Source: Spisula solida (lineage: Eukaryota; Mollusca; Bivalvia; Venerida; Mactridae). Taken from it: a stretch of 64,000 nt of DNA. Shown here one piece after another: positions 45,901-57,254 of this stretch. Each line of letters starts with the position of its first letter. The stretch's first letter is position 1. Under the pieces are notes generated by a model. It did no database searches. It saw only the letters and a list, made by a program, of their open reading frames with translations, and had not been told where the DNA came from. A program made the translations under genes and the position numbers. Location of the stretch: assembly GCA_947247005.1 (NCBI GenBank), contig OX365945.1, positions 36,200,551-36,264,550 of the forward strand. Direction: 5' to 3'.

Positions 45901-48900
45901 TACATTTGACTTCCAGTGGAAGAAAAGGAGGATCGCCGTAGCATCTCCTCCATTGGTGTCGACATACTCGGTGGATTTCTCTTCATTTCTTCAATCTCAC
46001 GTAATATCTGCTCTGATTCCTGAGGGGTAAATACATCAGATGAAGGTCGTCCATAACCTGGAGTTCTTTCTGGAGAATTCTGATAACTGCCATAGGGATT
46101 ACTTGGTTGTCTATATCCTGGACCAGAAGGAGAAGGAGCTGATCTTCTTACAGGACTGTACGATGTAGAACCTGGTAGTACAGCATATGTTTTACTACCT
46201 GAAGGTGACAGTGAGGAAGACGATGAACAACTTGCCATATCAGTTGCAGACACTGAGACTTTAGGAGAGAAGCCAAGAGACTGTTCACTTGGAGACCTAT
46301 GTTTCTGTACAGGTGGTGTGTTCAGTAAGCTTGGTGAACATGATCTGCTATGCTGAATCTCTTCCTCCACCACATCATTAATCAACTGCTTCCTTAACTC
46401 AACTAAATGAAGTTTATGATCCCTGGGTTTCATAAAACCAGGGGAATTAGGACTGGCACTTCTAGAAACATCTGACCGCGGGGTCACCACAGGGCTGTTT
46501 CCATACAATGGTGTGGTTCCTTTAAGTGGTGTATTCCCTCTAGTAGGGGTACCGTGTCTTGATCTTTCATAATCTTGTTGTTCACGGAGTCTTTCAAGTC
46601 TAAATGCATCAACTTCAGCTTGACGATGTTGATTTAGCATATCTCTTCTCCTAAAAGGAGTCCTACCCCTGCCAGCACCTCTTCCTCTACCTTTGTTAAT
46701 GTGCTGTCTACACTCCTCTATGTCCTCTTTAGATTTCTTGAGATCAGCTCTGTATTTGGATATGTAGTCCTTGGTGTGTGACTGTTCGGGTATAGGCTTT
46801 TTAGGAGAATCAAATTCTAAATAATCGTCAAGATTATCCAGCAACAGATCAGTCTGACCGATACAATAATTCAACTTGGCTTCTAGTAGTTCAACAGTTA
46901 GACTGTTAGGAAGATAGGATAAACCAAGCAGATCCATAATATGCTGTCTTTCAACTTGAAGACTTTCAAGCTCTTCTTTTACTTGCTGCGGAGGCTGTGA
47001 TTCAGTTGGGGAACTCTTTCCGATTTCTGGACTACCATGGTGTAAATTAGGTTTTGGAACAGCATTGGTAGGTTTTGACAGAGCGTTCTCTTTACTTTTA
47101 GGAGATATAATATCTTCAACAACAGGCTCTGGGTCTGTTTGGGTACCATCATCAAGGAATTCTACACTCATCTGAGTACAATCATCGGCAAATCGTACTG
47201 GCTTTTTTGAACGTACAGGCATCGTTTCTGTATGAGAATGATTAACTGGTGCAACTTCATCAGAAATAATTTCTACAGGTTCCAACAACTCCGGACTTAC
47301 TGCCATCTGTTGCTCTCTAAGTCTCTGAGCTTTGAGTTTGGGACTAGTCTCACACTTAACAACAACAGGCTTATTTGGTCCGCGTTTCCTAGGCTCACTT
47401 GACTTACTATCATCACTATCCAAACTATTCTCTTCAGATGGTTTACCTTTATCATTCAGCAATGCTTTTACATCTGGAACATGCTCATTTCTCTTATGTT
47501 TGTCAGGAATAATCTCAAATTCTTCCACTGTGTCATCATGTTCACTCAAAGCAGTTTTAACATTTGGAACATGTTCATTTCTGTCATGTTTATCAGGAAC
47601 AATTTCAAATTCCTCTACAGTGACATTATGATCACTTAAAACCGGTTCAGAACCATGTCTTGGACTAAGTACATCATCGATTTCCAAAGAAGATTCCTCA
47701 TCATCATGTGGCCCATTTTCTTCAGACTCTGATACAGGCCTTATATCCTGAATAGATCTTAACTGAGGACCTTCTATTTCCCATGTATGCTGTTCCTTTG
47801 TTCCCACTGGTGATGCTGAATTTCTTTCCTTTGTATTTGCTTTAGTCAGTGGTTTTTTGTATGTTTTATTTTCAACTTTCACACCTGTATTGGGGTCAGT
47901 TTGGATTTTAATCTGCACAATATCACCTGGATCAGATGAGTCTGTTTCTGACCTTGATTTTGTGCCTGACATCTCTAATGGTATTTCATCATCATCAGAC
48001 CTTACAATATCTTCACTATCACTATTTTCAGGTTTTGAATCAATATTCTTCTTAACACTTTCAACCTGAGATGGCTTGGTAGTGTCCTGGATTTTTCCAA
48101 AGTCAATTGCTGGTTCTGAGCTACCTGGCATTTTTTCCTCATTTTTGGAATCTGATAAAGGCTTCTTTCTTGCCTGTAATTGATCTTTTCTGGATTTCCT
48201 ATCATCAGATGCTTTCTTGAGATTTTCCATAAGTTTTGCATGTTCTTTACGCAACTCCTCAATTTCTGGTGTGTTTGGCAATGTGAAGCCTGGTAATACT
48301 TTCCTAGCTGGTGCATCTGTTTTATCAACACCATCTGTCCTGACAGGAGACTTCTTGGCTAACATATTAACACTTTCATCATCAGATGGTTTTTTATCTA
48401 GACCTAATTCTGCTTTAACTTGTGGTATGAATTTTGCTTTAACAAACTTTTCTGAACTTGTTGCTGGCTTGCTTACACATAATTCGGTATTACCATTCAC
48501 TGATGGAACAAATGCTTCATCATCTTCATCAGATTTAACTACATCATTTTTGTCCAGATTTGTACCTGGCTTCTTTGGTGTTTTCTTGTTATTACTCACT
48601 GACTGAGTTAATGCTTCATCGTCCTCATCAGATTTCACAACATCATTTTCATCCAGATTTGTACCTGGCTTCTTTGATGTTTTCTTGTTATTATTCACTG
48701 ACTGAGTTAATGCTTCATCATCCTCATCTGATTTCACAACATCATTTTCTTCAGCATTCGATACTGGCTTCATTGATGCAACTGCTGCATCATCTTCGTC
48801 AGATTTGATTACATCATTTTCCTCGTCTGAATCCTCCTCAGTTTGAATGGATACATTACAAGCACCATATGGCATCATGTCATTAGTCTCTACTTCACAC

Positions 48901-51900
48901 TGAACTAGTGGATCTAGTTTCATTTCAGTGTCAACTTGTGTTGATTCAGAACACATCTGTTTTGAACTTGTTTGAACAGGATAATCAGTTTCATCAGTTT
49001 GAAGTCCGACTGTTGTAAGGTTGTTTAAAGAACGTCCTGTTTGGATGCTTATTTCTCTCCATTGTTGTAATATTTGACTAGCTTGCTTTTCTTCCGATGT
49101 TGTTTTATCCTGCTGTTCAGGTAACCTGTCATTGATTCGTCTCAACAAATGTGTAGTTTCAACCATAAGCTCCCCAAGTGTGCACCAATTTTTAGATCCT
49201 TCAGACAATTCAAGTTGCTGCTCATTATTTGTTCCAAGACCAAAACTGTCAACAGATTGAGATCTAAATGGAGCAGCTAGAGCAGGGAGGATGATGTGGT
49301 GTGGCTGTATAACAGTCTGCATAGTAGCATTATCAGCTGTCTGGGTACTGGTCTCAGATGATGTTGTCTGTAAACCAATGGAAACTGGATTCAAGGAAGC
49401 ATCAGGATCCGTTGTAGAAACTCCACGATCAACCATTGTTGGTCCAGGCATAATCAATCTTTGAACAGTCTCTAGAACTTCTCTAAGGTGTTGTTCTTCA
49501 TCCAGCATCGGATCAACTTCACCATCAGAGTTAACATCATCTGCAACAGATGTATTCCTGCTTGCTCTATCAACACTGGTTCTGTACGTGAGAATGAATT
49601 CTTCCTCAAAACTTTCTATAGAAGAAGAATTGCTACAAATGGACTTCACTATAGCAGAAGAATTCTCTTCACCATCTGAGACGTTCGAGAATACATTGTC
49701 CGATGTTTGGTTGGAAAATGAGGCATCAATATCTGAAAATGTTCGTGGAGACACCTTTTCCAGCCCTCCATCAGACATGGTTTGCATGGAAAGGGATTGA
49801 TTAGTTGGGTCTCCATCAGCACATGATGATATAGGTCTAGGAGGAAAGATACCACTTTCTGATTCGGTATTGTCGTTAGTAGCACCAACAGCTATCATAC
49901 CAGTTGACCTTGATCTGTGAAGATCTTTCATTAACATCAAGTGTTTCGGGATATTATCAGCTGAGACAGATCTTTCTGATATAGGTAGAACAGATTCATC
50001 GATACCAAACTTATGTCTGAGAGGCTCTGAATCATCATCATCATATACTCTATGTCTGTTTTGGACAAAGCCATCTGATGTGTCAGTGTATGAGGGTGGA
50101 GAAACATCTTGACAACTATTTCCCACATTAGCTACACTTTCTAGTTGCTCGGTATTATCCTTCCTACATATAATCTCTTCTATCTCTTCACTGGCTGTAT
50201 GTGTCGACAATCTCTCCAGCACCGAGTCATCTGAAGCACTTATACTTAGAACATCAGACACACGATCCTCACTATCATCTGTTGGATGGCCTCTTCCACT
50301 AATATTTACCAAGTATGGGTCTTGTTGTAAATCAGATTCCTTGACAGTATCTTCCTCGACTTCTTGTGATGCTGGTCGGGTGTCACCAATAAATACAAAT
50401 GTAATACTATCATTAGAATCATTAGAAGTATTCATTTGATCGAAGTCATCGATATTACTCTCAGACAGAGACCTTAGATATTCCCTCTCATGATTCCCCT
50501 CCAGTTCATACATGGATGAACATTTTTCTGTTACTTTTCTTCTTTGATTGTCAGTATGACCAACTGGTCTTTCTCCCGATTCAAGGGCATGATACAAGTC
50601 ATTAATATCATCTTGATTCATTCCTATTTCACCAGGGGACTGAGACCTTGCTGTACTGCTTAAACCAGAAGATGAGATCAGATTATCATTTTCATTTCGA
50701 GCATTACCATTGACGTCACCTAAATTCAATGCTGTAATTTCTTCAGTTGACTGACCTCCCCTAACTGCTCTTGAAAACTGTGTTTCTAAATTTATTATAG
50801 TAGACAGACTATCCAGGGAAGCACTTCTATGAAGAGGGTAGGGTTTAACAGCAAGTAATGCATGAATTAATCTCTCAGGGAAAGCACTAACAGCACCGAC
50901 TGAAGGTGAAAAATGCTCTTTGGTGAGCTGTAATTCTTTACCTTTCTGTAATTGTGTTGGTTGACATTTCTCTGTATCTCCATCTTCCCCATCAAATACA
51001 TTGCCAGAGTCCTTAAACGGTAACTTTTTAGCAGGAGAGCTTTCAAAATTTAAGCCATCCCCACCTCTAGCTTGGGAATGAGACAGTCTAAAAGCTTTGA
51101 CATGATGATGTCCGATGCTGCTGTGTAAGGCCCTATCACCAGAAAATATCTTATCATCATACACTCTACTTCCTCTTGGTGACAAAGAGGAAGAATCTCC
51201 ATCTGTGAAGTCAGAACTAATTGCTGAGTCACTCAAGCTCCGAACATGGCGTTGTAGTTTATCAATCTTCTTTTCAAGTTCCTTCCTCAAAGCCTCTGTT
51301 TGGACCGGATTATTGGCATTGCCAAACAGACTCGAAATCGAAATAGCAGGTGGCGCCGAAAGTGTTGAGGAAGGAACAGATTCTGTGTTGACAGATACAG
51401 TTCTCACTTCATTATTCTGCTTTGGAGAGGATGTGAGAACTGGGGCTTGATCCAGGGCAATGTCATCCACTGTTTCTCTAGGTGTTGTTTGCAACTTTTC
51501 AACAGCATAATAGTCAGGTATGAAAACATCTTCAACTTGTCTCGAAACTGCACCCTCAGTTTCACTACCATTCCTAGGTGACTGCTGTGGTGTTTTGTAA
51601 TCAGACGAACAAGTTGAAGTATTGACGTCTGACTGATCTAGAGACATGTAAGTACTATCATCTGTAGAACTGCATGAAATCTTCTTTTCTCTTCTTGGGG
51701 ACGTAGAAGGAGATACACCAATTTCAAGTTTAGGTATTTTAGGCATTGAACTACCGGTAAAATGTTCCTGACTGCCAAGAACACTTGCTTCATCATTGAG
51801 AGTCTCCTGAGAATAGAATTTATCATCATCTTCAATATTTGCTGGCATTACAGTGCTAACACTACTAGTATCAGTTTCCATATCTTCATCAGTAGGATCA

Positions 51901-54587
51901 GATTTTTCTAGGTTGTCTTCATTTAATGGATTCTCCAAGTCCTGCTTTATTTCACTACTGGAATCACATTCAATTGATGAGGAAGAAACAGACTGCACAG
52001 TAGTTCCTAACAAGTTCAATGGCGATGCTACATCAGCAACAGAGCACAACTGTTGTCCTTGCTCAGGAATAACATGCGTTTCTTCCATTTGATCAGTTTG
52101 TTCTTTATTCAGTGCAGAAATAAATGAGGTTCTAGGTGATATGTTAGGAGAGCTTGTAACTACCATATCATTATCCTCAGAGTCAGATGTAAATGGAGTA
52201 TTACCCTTCCGTCCCTCTATTGATGTTATAGTACCATAATCTGAGGTGTAATCTGATTCATTTAAACAAGCACCACTCTCATCATACTTTCCAGGATCAG
52301 CATCATTAGAGAAAGATGGTGGCAATGAACTGGGAAAGTTTGTAGTTTCTACAACACCAGAACTTTGTAGTGTTATTGTCTTTTTCTTAGGAACTTTGGA
52401 ATCGGAACTTTGTGATGAAACAAACGTAGATGAGTTTTCTTCTCCACTTTCCTTTCTTTCACTGAACTGATCTTTAACTACCTGATCATTTTCTGATACA
52501 GTTTCTCTTTCAGAAGATGTAGATGATCTGTATGACCTTTCAATGACAAGACTGTCACGTGGGGATGTCTCACCATCACTGTGATGTATACTTATATCTT
52601 CTGTATAATGCTGAACAAAGTTTTCTTCAACTTCTATGTTCACACTTTCATTCAAATTCACAAGAATTCTATCTGGAATAATCCCAACATTTGATTCAGT
52701 TTGATTTCTTAATGCATAAGTTTTGTACTCAGTTTTCTCCACATTGTAAGAAATGTTTGTAGTGTCCTCATGAACTACCACTTCAAATGTCACTGGTGTA
52801 GTTGTATCAAGTTTACTCACTTTGTGTAACTGAGATTTTGGATAAGAAATATTTACCACTTTTGCAGAGTTAGTTGGAGTGCTACTGGCTGGTATAAGTT
52901 TTTCACCTTGTGGAGATCTCGTATACACAGAAGATTGCTGGCTTTCAGAATAATCCAAAGAAGAAGCACTGGGGCTCATCCCCTCAGATTCAAACACATA
53001 AGAAAGTTCATCGGGGAAGTTTGGCAAAGGACGTAATTCAGTAGCACTAGATGACCAAACTTCTGTTGGTCCTCTATCTAAATTACTTCTATATGAGGAA
53101 AAACTGAAGTTTGACCTTGTGCTGGACCTTGGTGTCTGTACACTGATGTCCAAATCATTCACATTTCTAATAATGCCAGCTGATGAGGTAGAATTCCGAT
53201 CACTTTGTGAATCACTTCCAGCTCTATCATGAGATGTCCACAAACTTACTGGAGACATGACCATACCTCGACCCAGTTCACCGCTAGCGAAACTAGCATC
53301 ACAATCAGATAGATCCGCTCGTCCAAATGATCGGTTTCTAACATGATTGTCTGCTGTCTGAATTCCCACAGTTCTTTTACCATCTGACTCTTCGGTGACT
53401 TCCAGACCCTCTCGTACAGGTCGTGCACGACTTGCTGATGGACGACCATGTTGTTTGTGTTTGTGTCTGGACAGCATGATGTCAGATTCACTATTATTGC
53501 CCACTATACCACTATCATTATCGTTGAGGTAAGAGTTACCATTCACTGTAATCCTACCAGCATCACCAGCACCTCTCAGTCTATCAATAGAGTCATCTGA
53601 ATACACACTATCATTGTCTGAACTATCATAGGCATCTGATGAAAGCTCATTGAGCTGTTTTACTGTTTTATCCACGGTTTTATTAGATGGACGTTTTCTT
53701 CTTCTTGATCCTGAGCCTGGACGACTTGAAGCTTTAGTCTGAGTTCCTGAAAATATAAACATAATATTTTGAATGATCGAACAGTTTACAAGATTTAGAA
53801 CATGAATTACCTCCTTGATGACCTGCAATGCCCCCATGATCTATGACTTACTGATCCCATCTGCCGGTTGTGACTAACTTCCAATCAAATTTGATGATCC
53901 CTAAGGCAGGTAGACTGACCCTAACATCAGCAAAACAATAAACCCACCCATCAACAATGGGAGGCATAACTGTACAGATATAATGCATGTTACTCAATCA
54001 AAGTTTAATTCATTTTGAAGGATAAAGGCATAGCTGTTCTAAGTACATATAAAGAATGAAGATAAAAGGATTTCAGATGTCCAATATACATCCTCAAATA
54101 CCAAGATTTCAGATGTCCAATATACATCGTCAAATACCTAGAGTATTCCATAAACCACAAGATAAACAAAGGACATTAAACCTTGACTTTAATAAATACT
54201 TTCAGTCAAAAATTAAATTTTGTCCTATATATTAAGGTTTAATTTGTAAGGGTATACATGCAACTCTCTCACTCTCAGTCTCCCTCATTTGTTTTACAAG
54301 CTCGCCTTAGATTTATGGTATATTGCACAATACATACATTTTATGAACTCAAGACTGTATATAGCGGCCACACAAATTAAGCAACAACCCTAATCGGCGA
54401 TTAAACATGAAATATACATAATGTACCTGCATGTGAAATAATCAACAGCTACCTAACTCCAATATGATTATTATGAGAGCAATGATTTACCTTGACACCT
54501 AACAAGTCTACGGTGATAGAGAATGAGAATACTTGCACAAATTCCAACAGCAGCAACACCAAGTATAATCCAATGTTGTTGCTTCAT
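39994..54587 (-). CDS. 2781-residue membrane-anchored, largely disordered protein with many TQT (LC8-type) motifs; unrecognised family
   Basis: Exons in reading order: 54587-54491 (ATG), 53746-45904 (7843 bp), 41142-41040, 40296-39994 (TGA). All have GT/AG borders and matching phases; the total is 8346 nt. The start is supported by an in-frame TAG six codons upstream. Residues 6-25 are a hydrophobic segment followed by Y-H-R-R-L-V-R, so the C-terminal side is probably cytosolic (signal anchor). The remainder is Ser/Asp/Glu rich and low complexity. It has direct repeats of E-N-D-V-V-K-S-D-E-D-D (about residues 1675-1780), two T-V-E-E-F-E-I-(V/I)-P-D-K repeats (about 2075-2110), short helical stretches (near residue 855: K-E-L-E-K-K-I-D-K-L; C-terminal E-S-E-Q-I-L-R-E-I-E-E-M-K), an RG-rich patch (about 2375), and a conserved-looking helical block at 46990-46810 (about residues 2284-2344). 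Fifteen TQT-like motifs suggest binding of dynein light chain LC8. No enzyme domain is seen. The function is unknown; an organelle-surface scaffold is my inference. Confidence 0.85.
40935..41033. repeat. AAAC/AAATG simple repeat adjacent to a minus-strand donor
   Basis: Runs of AAACAAACAAATGAAC from about 40937 to 41033 stop within a few bases of the donor at 41039-41034 of exon 41142-41040. On the sense strand this is a T/GTTTG-rich tract directly after the 5' splice site. Confidence 0.8.
41274..42720. repeat. Diverged tandem array 'AAGCAACCACCTGTCTTAAAC', split by a TIR element
   Basis: Repeats of ATTAAATCCCAATTAAG-CAACCACCTGTCTTAAA at about 45-55 bp spacing occur at 41274-41525 and resume at 42515-42720. 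It begins with CAGTAAAACCTGCATTAAGC. Intron of the large minus-strand gene. Confidence 0.7.
41530..42512. mobile_element. 0.98 kb DNA transposon with 23 bp perfect TIRs
   Basis: Left TIR 41532-41554 starts GGTGTAAAGAAAGTTCGTTC; the right TIR 42488-42510 is its exact complement over 23 bp. TAAAG/CTTTA outside the TIRs suggests a TA target duplication. It interrupts the surrounding tandem array. The 83-codon plus frame at 41967-42218 (Lys/Arg/Leu rich) has no transposase motif I recognise. Confidence 0.85.
42722..43164. repeat. 31 bp minisatellite, about 14 copies
   Basis: The unit contains TTCAGAGTGAAG(C/T)CTACATG and TAACATCTTAA. Confidence 0.93.
43170..43575. other. Intron of the large minus-strand gene, no feature recognised
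   Basis: AT-rich apart from a poly-C run at about 43547-43560. Confidence 0.5.
43590..43755. repeat. About 30 bp degenerate minisatellite, 5 copies
   Basis: AGCTGGTCGGACCTCCCAGA followed by GGAAAA, with units of variable length. Confidence 0.75.
43760..45903. other. Intron of the large minus-strand gene
   Basis: AT-rich. It contains a 22 bp three-copy repeat (TAAATGATGTCACTTTATCT, 44573-44638) and no coding exon I can support. Ends at the donor 45903-45898. Confidence 0.5.
46810..46990 (-). other. Candidate conserved helical block within the large minus-strand protein
   Basis: This is the only stretch of the giant exon that looks folded rather than disordered. It is a run of Leu-heptad residues (E-E-L-E-S-L-Q-V-E-R) passing into D-L-L-G-L-S-Y-L-P-N-S-L-T-V-E-L-L-E-A-K-L-N-Y and then G-Q-T-D-L-L-L-D-N-L. 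It is followed by an RG-rich patch and a charged helix. I cannot name the domain; it is the best query for finding homologues of this protein. Confidence 0.5.
53755..54490 (-). other. First intron of the large minus-strand gene
   Basis: It lies between exon 54587-54491 and the acceptor at 53749-53747. It includes a two-copy 41 bp repeat (GATTTCAGATGTCCAATATA) near 54070-54140. Confidence 0.6.
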
Positions 54588-54777
54588 TCTGACACCTAAA
54601 CACTATTCACCAGTATACATATGATATAAGGTACCTAGATACTGAACTCATGTCTCTACTTTCATCTGGCATTCTTATTTAATCTATATACATCCAAATT
54701 GATCATGTTAAATGTGAATATTTTATTATCACACAGCCAGGAAAGTGTTAATGTTAGGTATTATAATGACACTAGTG

Positions 54778-54936
54778 AGTCAATGCTGGGGGTCAATGCT
54801 GGGTGTCAATGCTGGATGTCAATGCTGGGTGTCAATGCTGGGTGTCAATGCTGGGTGTCAATGCTGGGTGTCAACGCTGGATGTCAATGATGGGTGTCAA
54901 TGATGGGTGTCAATGCTGGGTGTCAATGCTGAATGT
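54778..54936 (+). repeat. 13 bp minisatellite just upstream of the large gene's start exon
   Basis: GTGTCAATGCTGG repeated about 12 times, about 190 bp upstream of the ATG at 54587 (minus strand). A 39 bp period gives spurious frames of 13-residue repeats. Confidence 0.9.
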
Positions 54937-54939
54937 CCG

Positions 54940-57250
54940 ACAGACTGCGAAATCACATCCTGCACATGATGTCAGGTTCTCAATGCTTTCTATGATCAGT
55001 CAATCATTGATATATGTACATTTCTATGCTAGGAAGAATCCGTATCCGTATCAAACACCCATGATGAGACCCAACGAGGACACATTCACAAGTGATCATA
55101 TTATCACATACAGAGTTACCCGTGTAACCGGTGCAGCAACCAAGGTATATAACTGCGTCACAATTTCACATTGTATCATAACACATGTATATCCAACATA
55201 ATGATATCAGTGTGACTTATGTTCATATTATCACTATATAGCTTATTTCATCACATTATTGATACAGATCATTGTGTTTATTCCATATGGATTTGTTCCA
55301 ATGTTGCCAACAATGTGCCATTTCTAATCAATGAGTCGATAATCATAATACATGCCAACATGATTGACCGATCTTTTTCATTCAAACTTCACACAACCCT
55401 TGAAAATTACCACTGAACAATTCACTCATTACCGATAAAACCATGTGATTTGTATAGCATGTTACACATGAATATTAATGAACATTAGAACAAAGTCCTT
55501 AGCAATAACCTTATCTGTAAACATCAACAGTTTAAAATGAGAAGTTGCATATTCACATATCCTGACATGTCATGCGTATCACTTTCTGTATGTAATGATT
55601 TTATCGATTAGAAACATAGCACTGAGTAATTTAAAATCCAAAGCTTGCTGATAAAACAGAAACATTCAATTTATATTTAAAACTTCAAAACCAAATAATC
55701 TGAAGCATTAAATTCTCTATATGCAAATTCATTCTGTATGAAACAGCTAGCACTATCTATGTTCATGAAGTGTGGTATAAGTACTTATATTGCTACCCAC
55801 AATCCTATCTTACAACATGAACAAAATGTAAGATATTTAAATTGGAAGGGGCGAAAGGTCTCGACATGTGGTGGGCATATAGATAGCATTATCTTTAAGG
55901 TTCTGTGACATATATGAGAGTAAAATTTTACAACCAATATGAAGTGTGGATTTTGGACCCGTTAACAAACAAAATTAACCTTTTTTCCTGACCAGTATAG
56001 GATAACATTGCACGATATACAGCGGAAATAAAGTTAAAATAAAAGTTATGATATACTTCAAAACCGTTTCATAAAATACGTTATCACAGCAAGAATTCCA
56101 ATAAGTGTATACAGAGGAGATTAAAATTTTAAATCAATAACGCAAACTAGGAGGTACGGGGATTAATTTACGATCTTCAGTGAAGATATTGAAATGAAAT
56201 TTCATCTGATACATCTAATTTCACACAACTTTGTATGCATGCAACTTTAAAATTGAAATGATTCTTAATTAAGATTCATTAAAGGATTTCTAAATACAGA
56301 AAAAAAGTGTAAGTTAAATTATAATGTTATATTAATGCTCAGTCGAACCAGTGGTGACAAAATTTGAATAAATTTTGCAACATCATGTTAAGCCTACATC
56401 TACAATGTAAAATCACAAGTCAGAAAATCTGTTCACATATTATATTCACGTTTCCATAACTGAACCTCGCCATCACTTTATATCACATCTCATAGATATG
56501 AGATATCATTAATCAAATATAGGCAAACATTTTATGCCCATATATCATAGGTGACATTATTCTTCTAGATAAACCTCATTGAAAATATCCAAATCATGAA
56601 TTTGTCAGCACTGCCATGTTAAGTCATCGGTAGAAACACTCATTCTGTATTTGAATACTAAATAAAGTTGAATAAAGTAGAATATAAAGTTATATAATAA
56701 AGTTGAATAAAGTAGTATATGTCAGTGATATACAAAACTACTTATTTACGAATAGTACAGTACTGTAAACAACTGACACAAGGATCTCTTGATCTTGAAG
56801 AAAGGCATGATCATATGTTCGTTAACAGCTTGAATGAAACTATTCAGACATAACTACAAGTTGATCACAATCAATGGGCCGAGGCCAGATGTGACATGAA
56901 ATAATTTTTTGTTCACTTTCAAATTGCAAAATAAATCGCATGTAAAGGGCAAGTTATTGTAAAGAAATCTATTAATAATAAACAAATATTTGGAAAGGGC
57001 ATGTATGTTTATAGTGCTGTTCTGGTTGTAAACTGCAACAAACGCATGCAGCAATGGTTCTTTAAATGTCCACATCATGTAACAATACTAGATTATCTTG
57101 TGTGAAAGTAATACAATTACTGAAAATAGAAGGACGCATTAATCACTAAACCTATGTATCCCTGTATAGTGACCGTTCCAGTTCTATGGTAAGGTAATTG
57201 CACTTCCATGGCACACAAAAAACATTAGAAAACTCCTCCTTTATCACGCA
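54940..57250. other. Upstream region of the large minus-strand gene; no gene recognised
   Basis: A plus-strand open stretch at 55025-55143 (R-K-N-P-Y-P-Y-Q-T-P-M-M-R-P, ending AACCAAG|GTATAT) looks somewhat protein-like, but no partner exon was found. A 5' UTR exon of the minus-strand gene may also be hidden here. Confidence 0.4.
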
Positions 57251-57254
57251 AGAG

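Noticed and set aside
47332..53491. Numerous shadow frames on both strands inside the 7.8 kb exon
   Set aside because: They overlap the strongly coding minus-strand frame, which has consistent splice borders.
54803..55201. 132-codon plus frame beginning in a 13 bp array and continuing into R-K-N-P-Y-P-Y-Q-T-P
   Set aside because: The start is minisatellite. The non-repeat part looks mildly protein-like and ends near a GT, but no acceptor-supported partner exon or family match was found.
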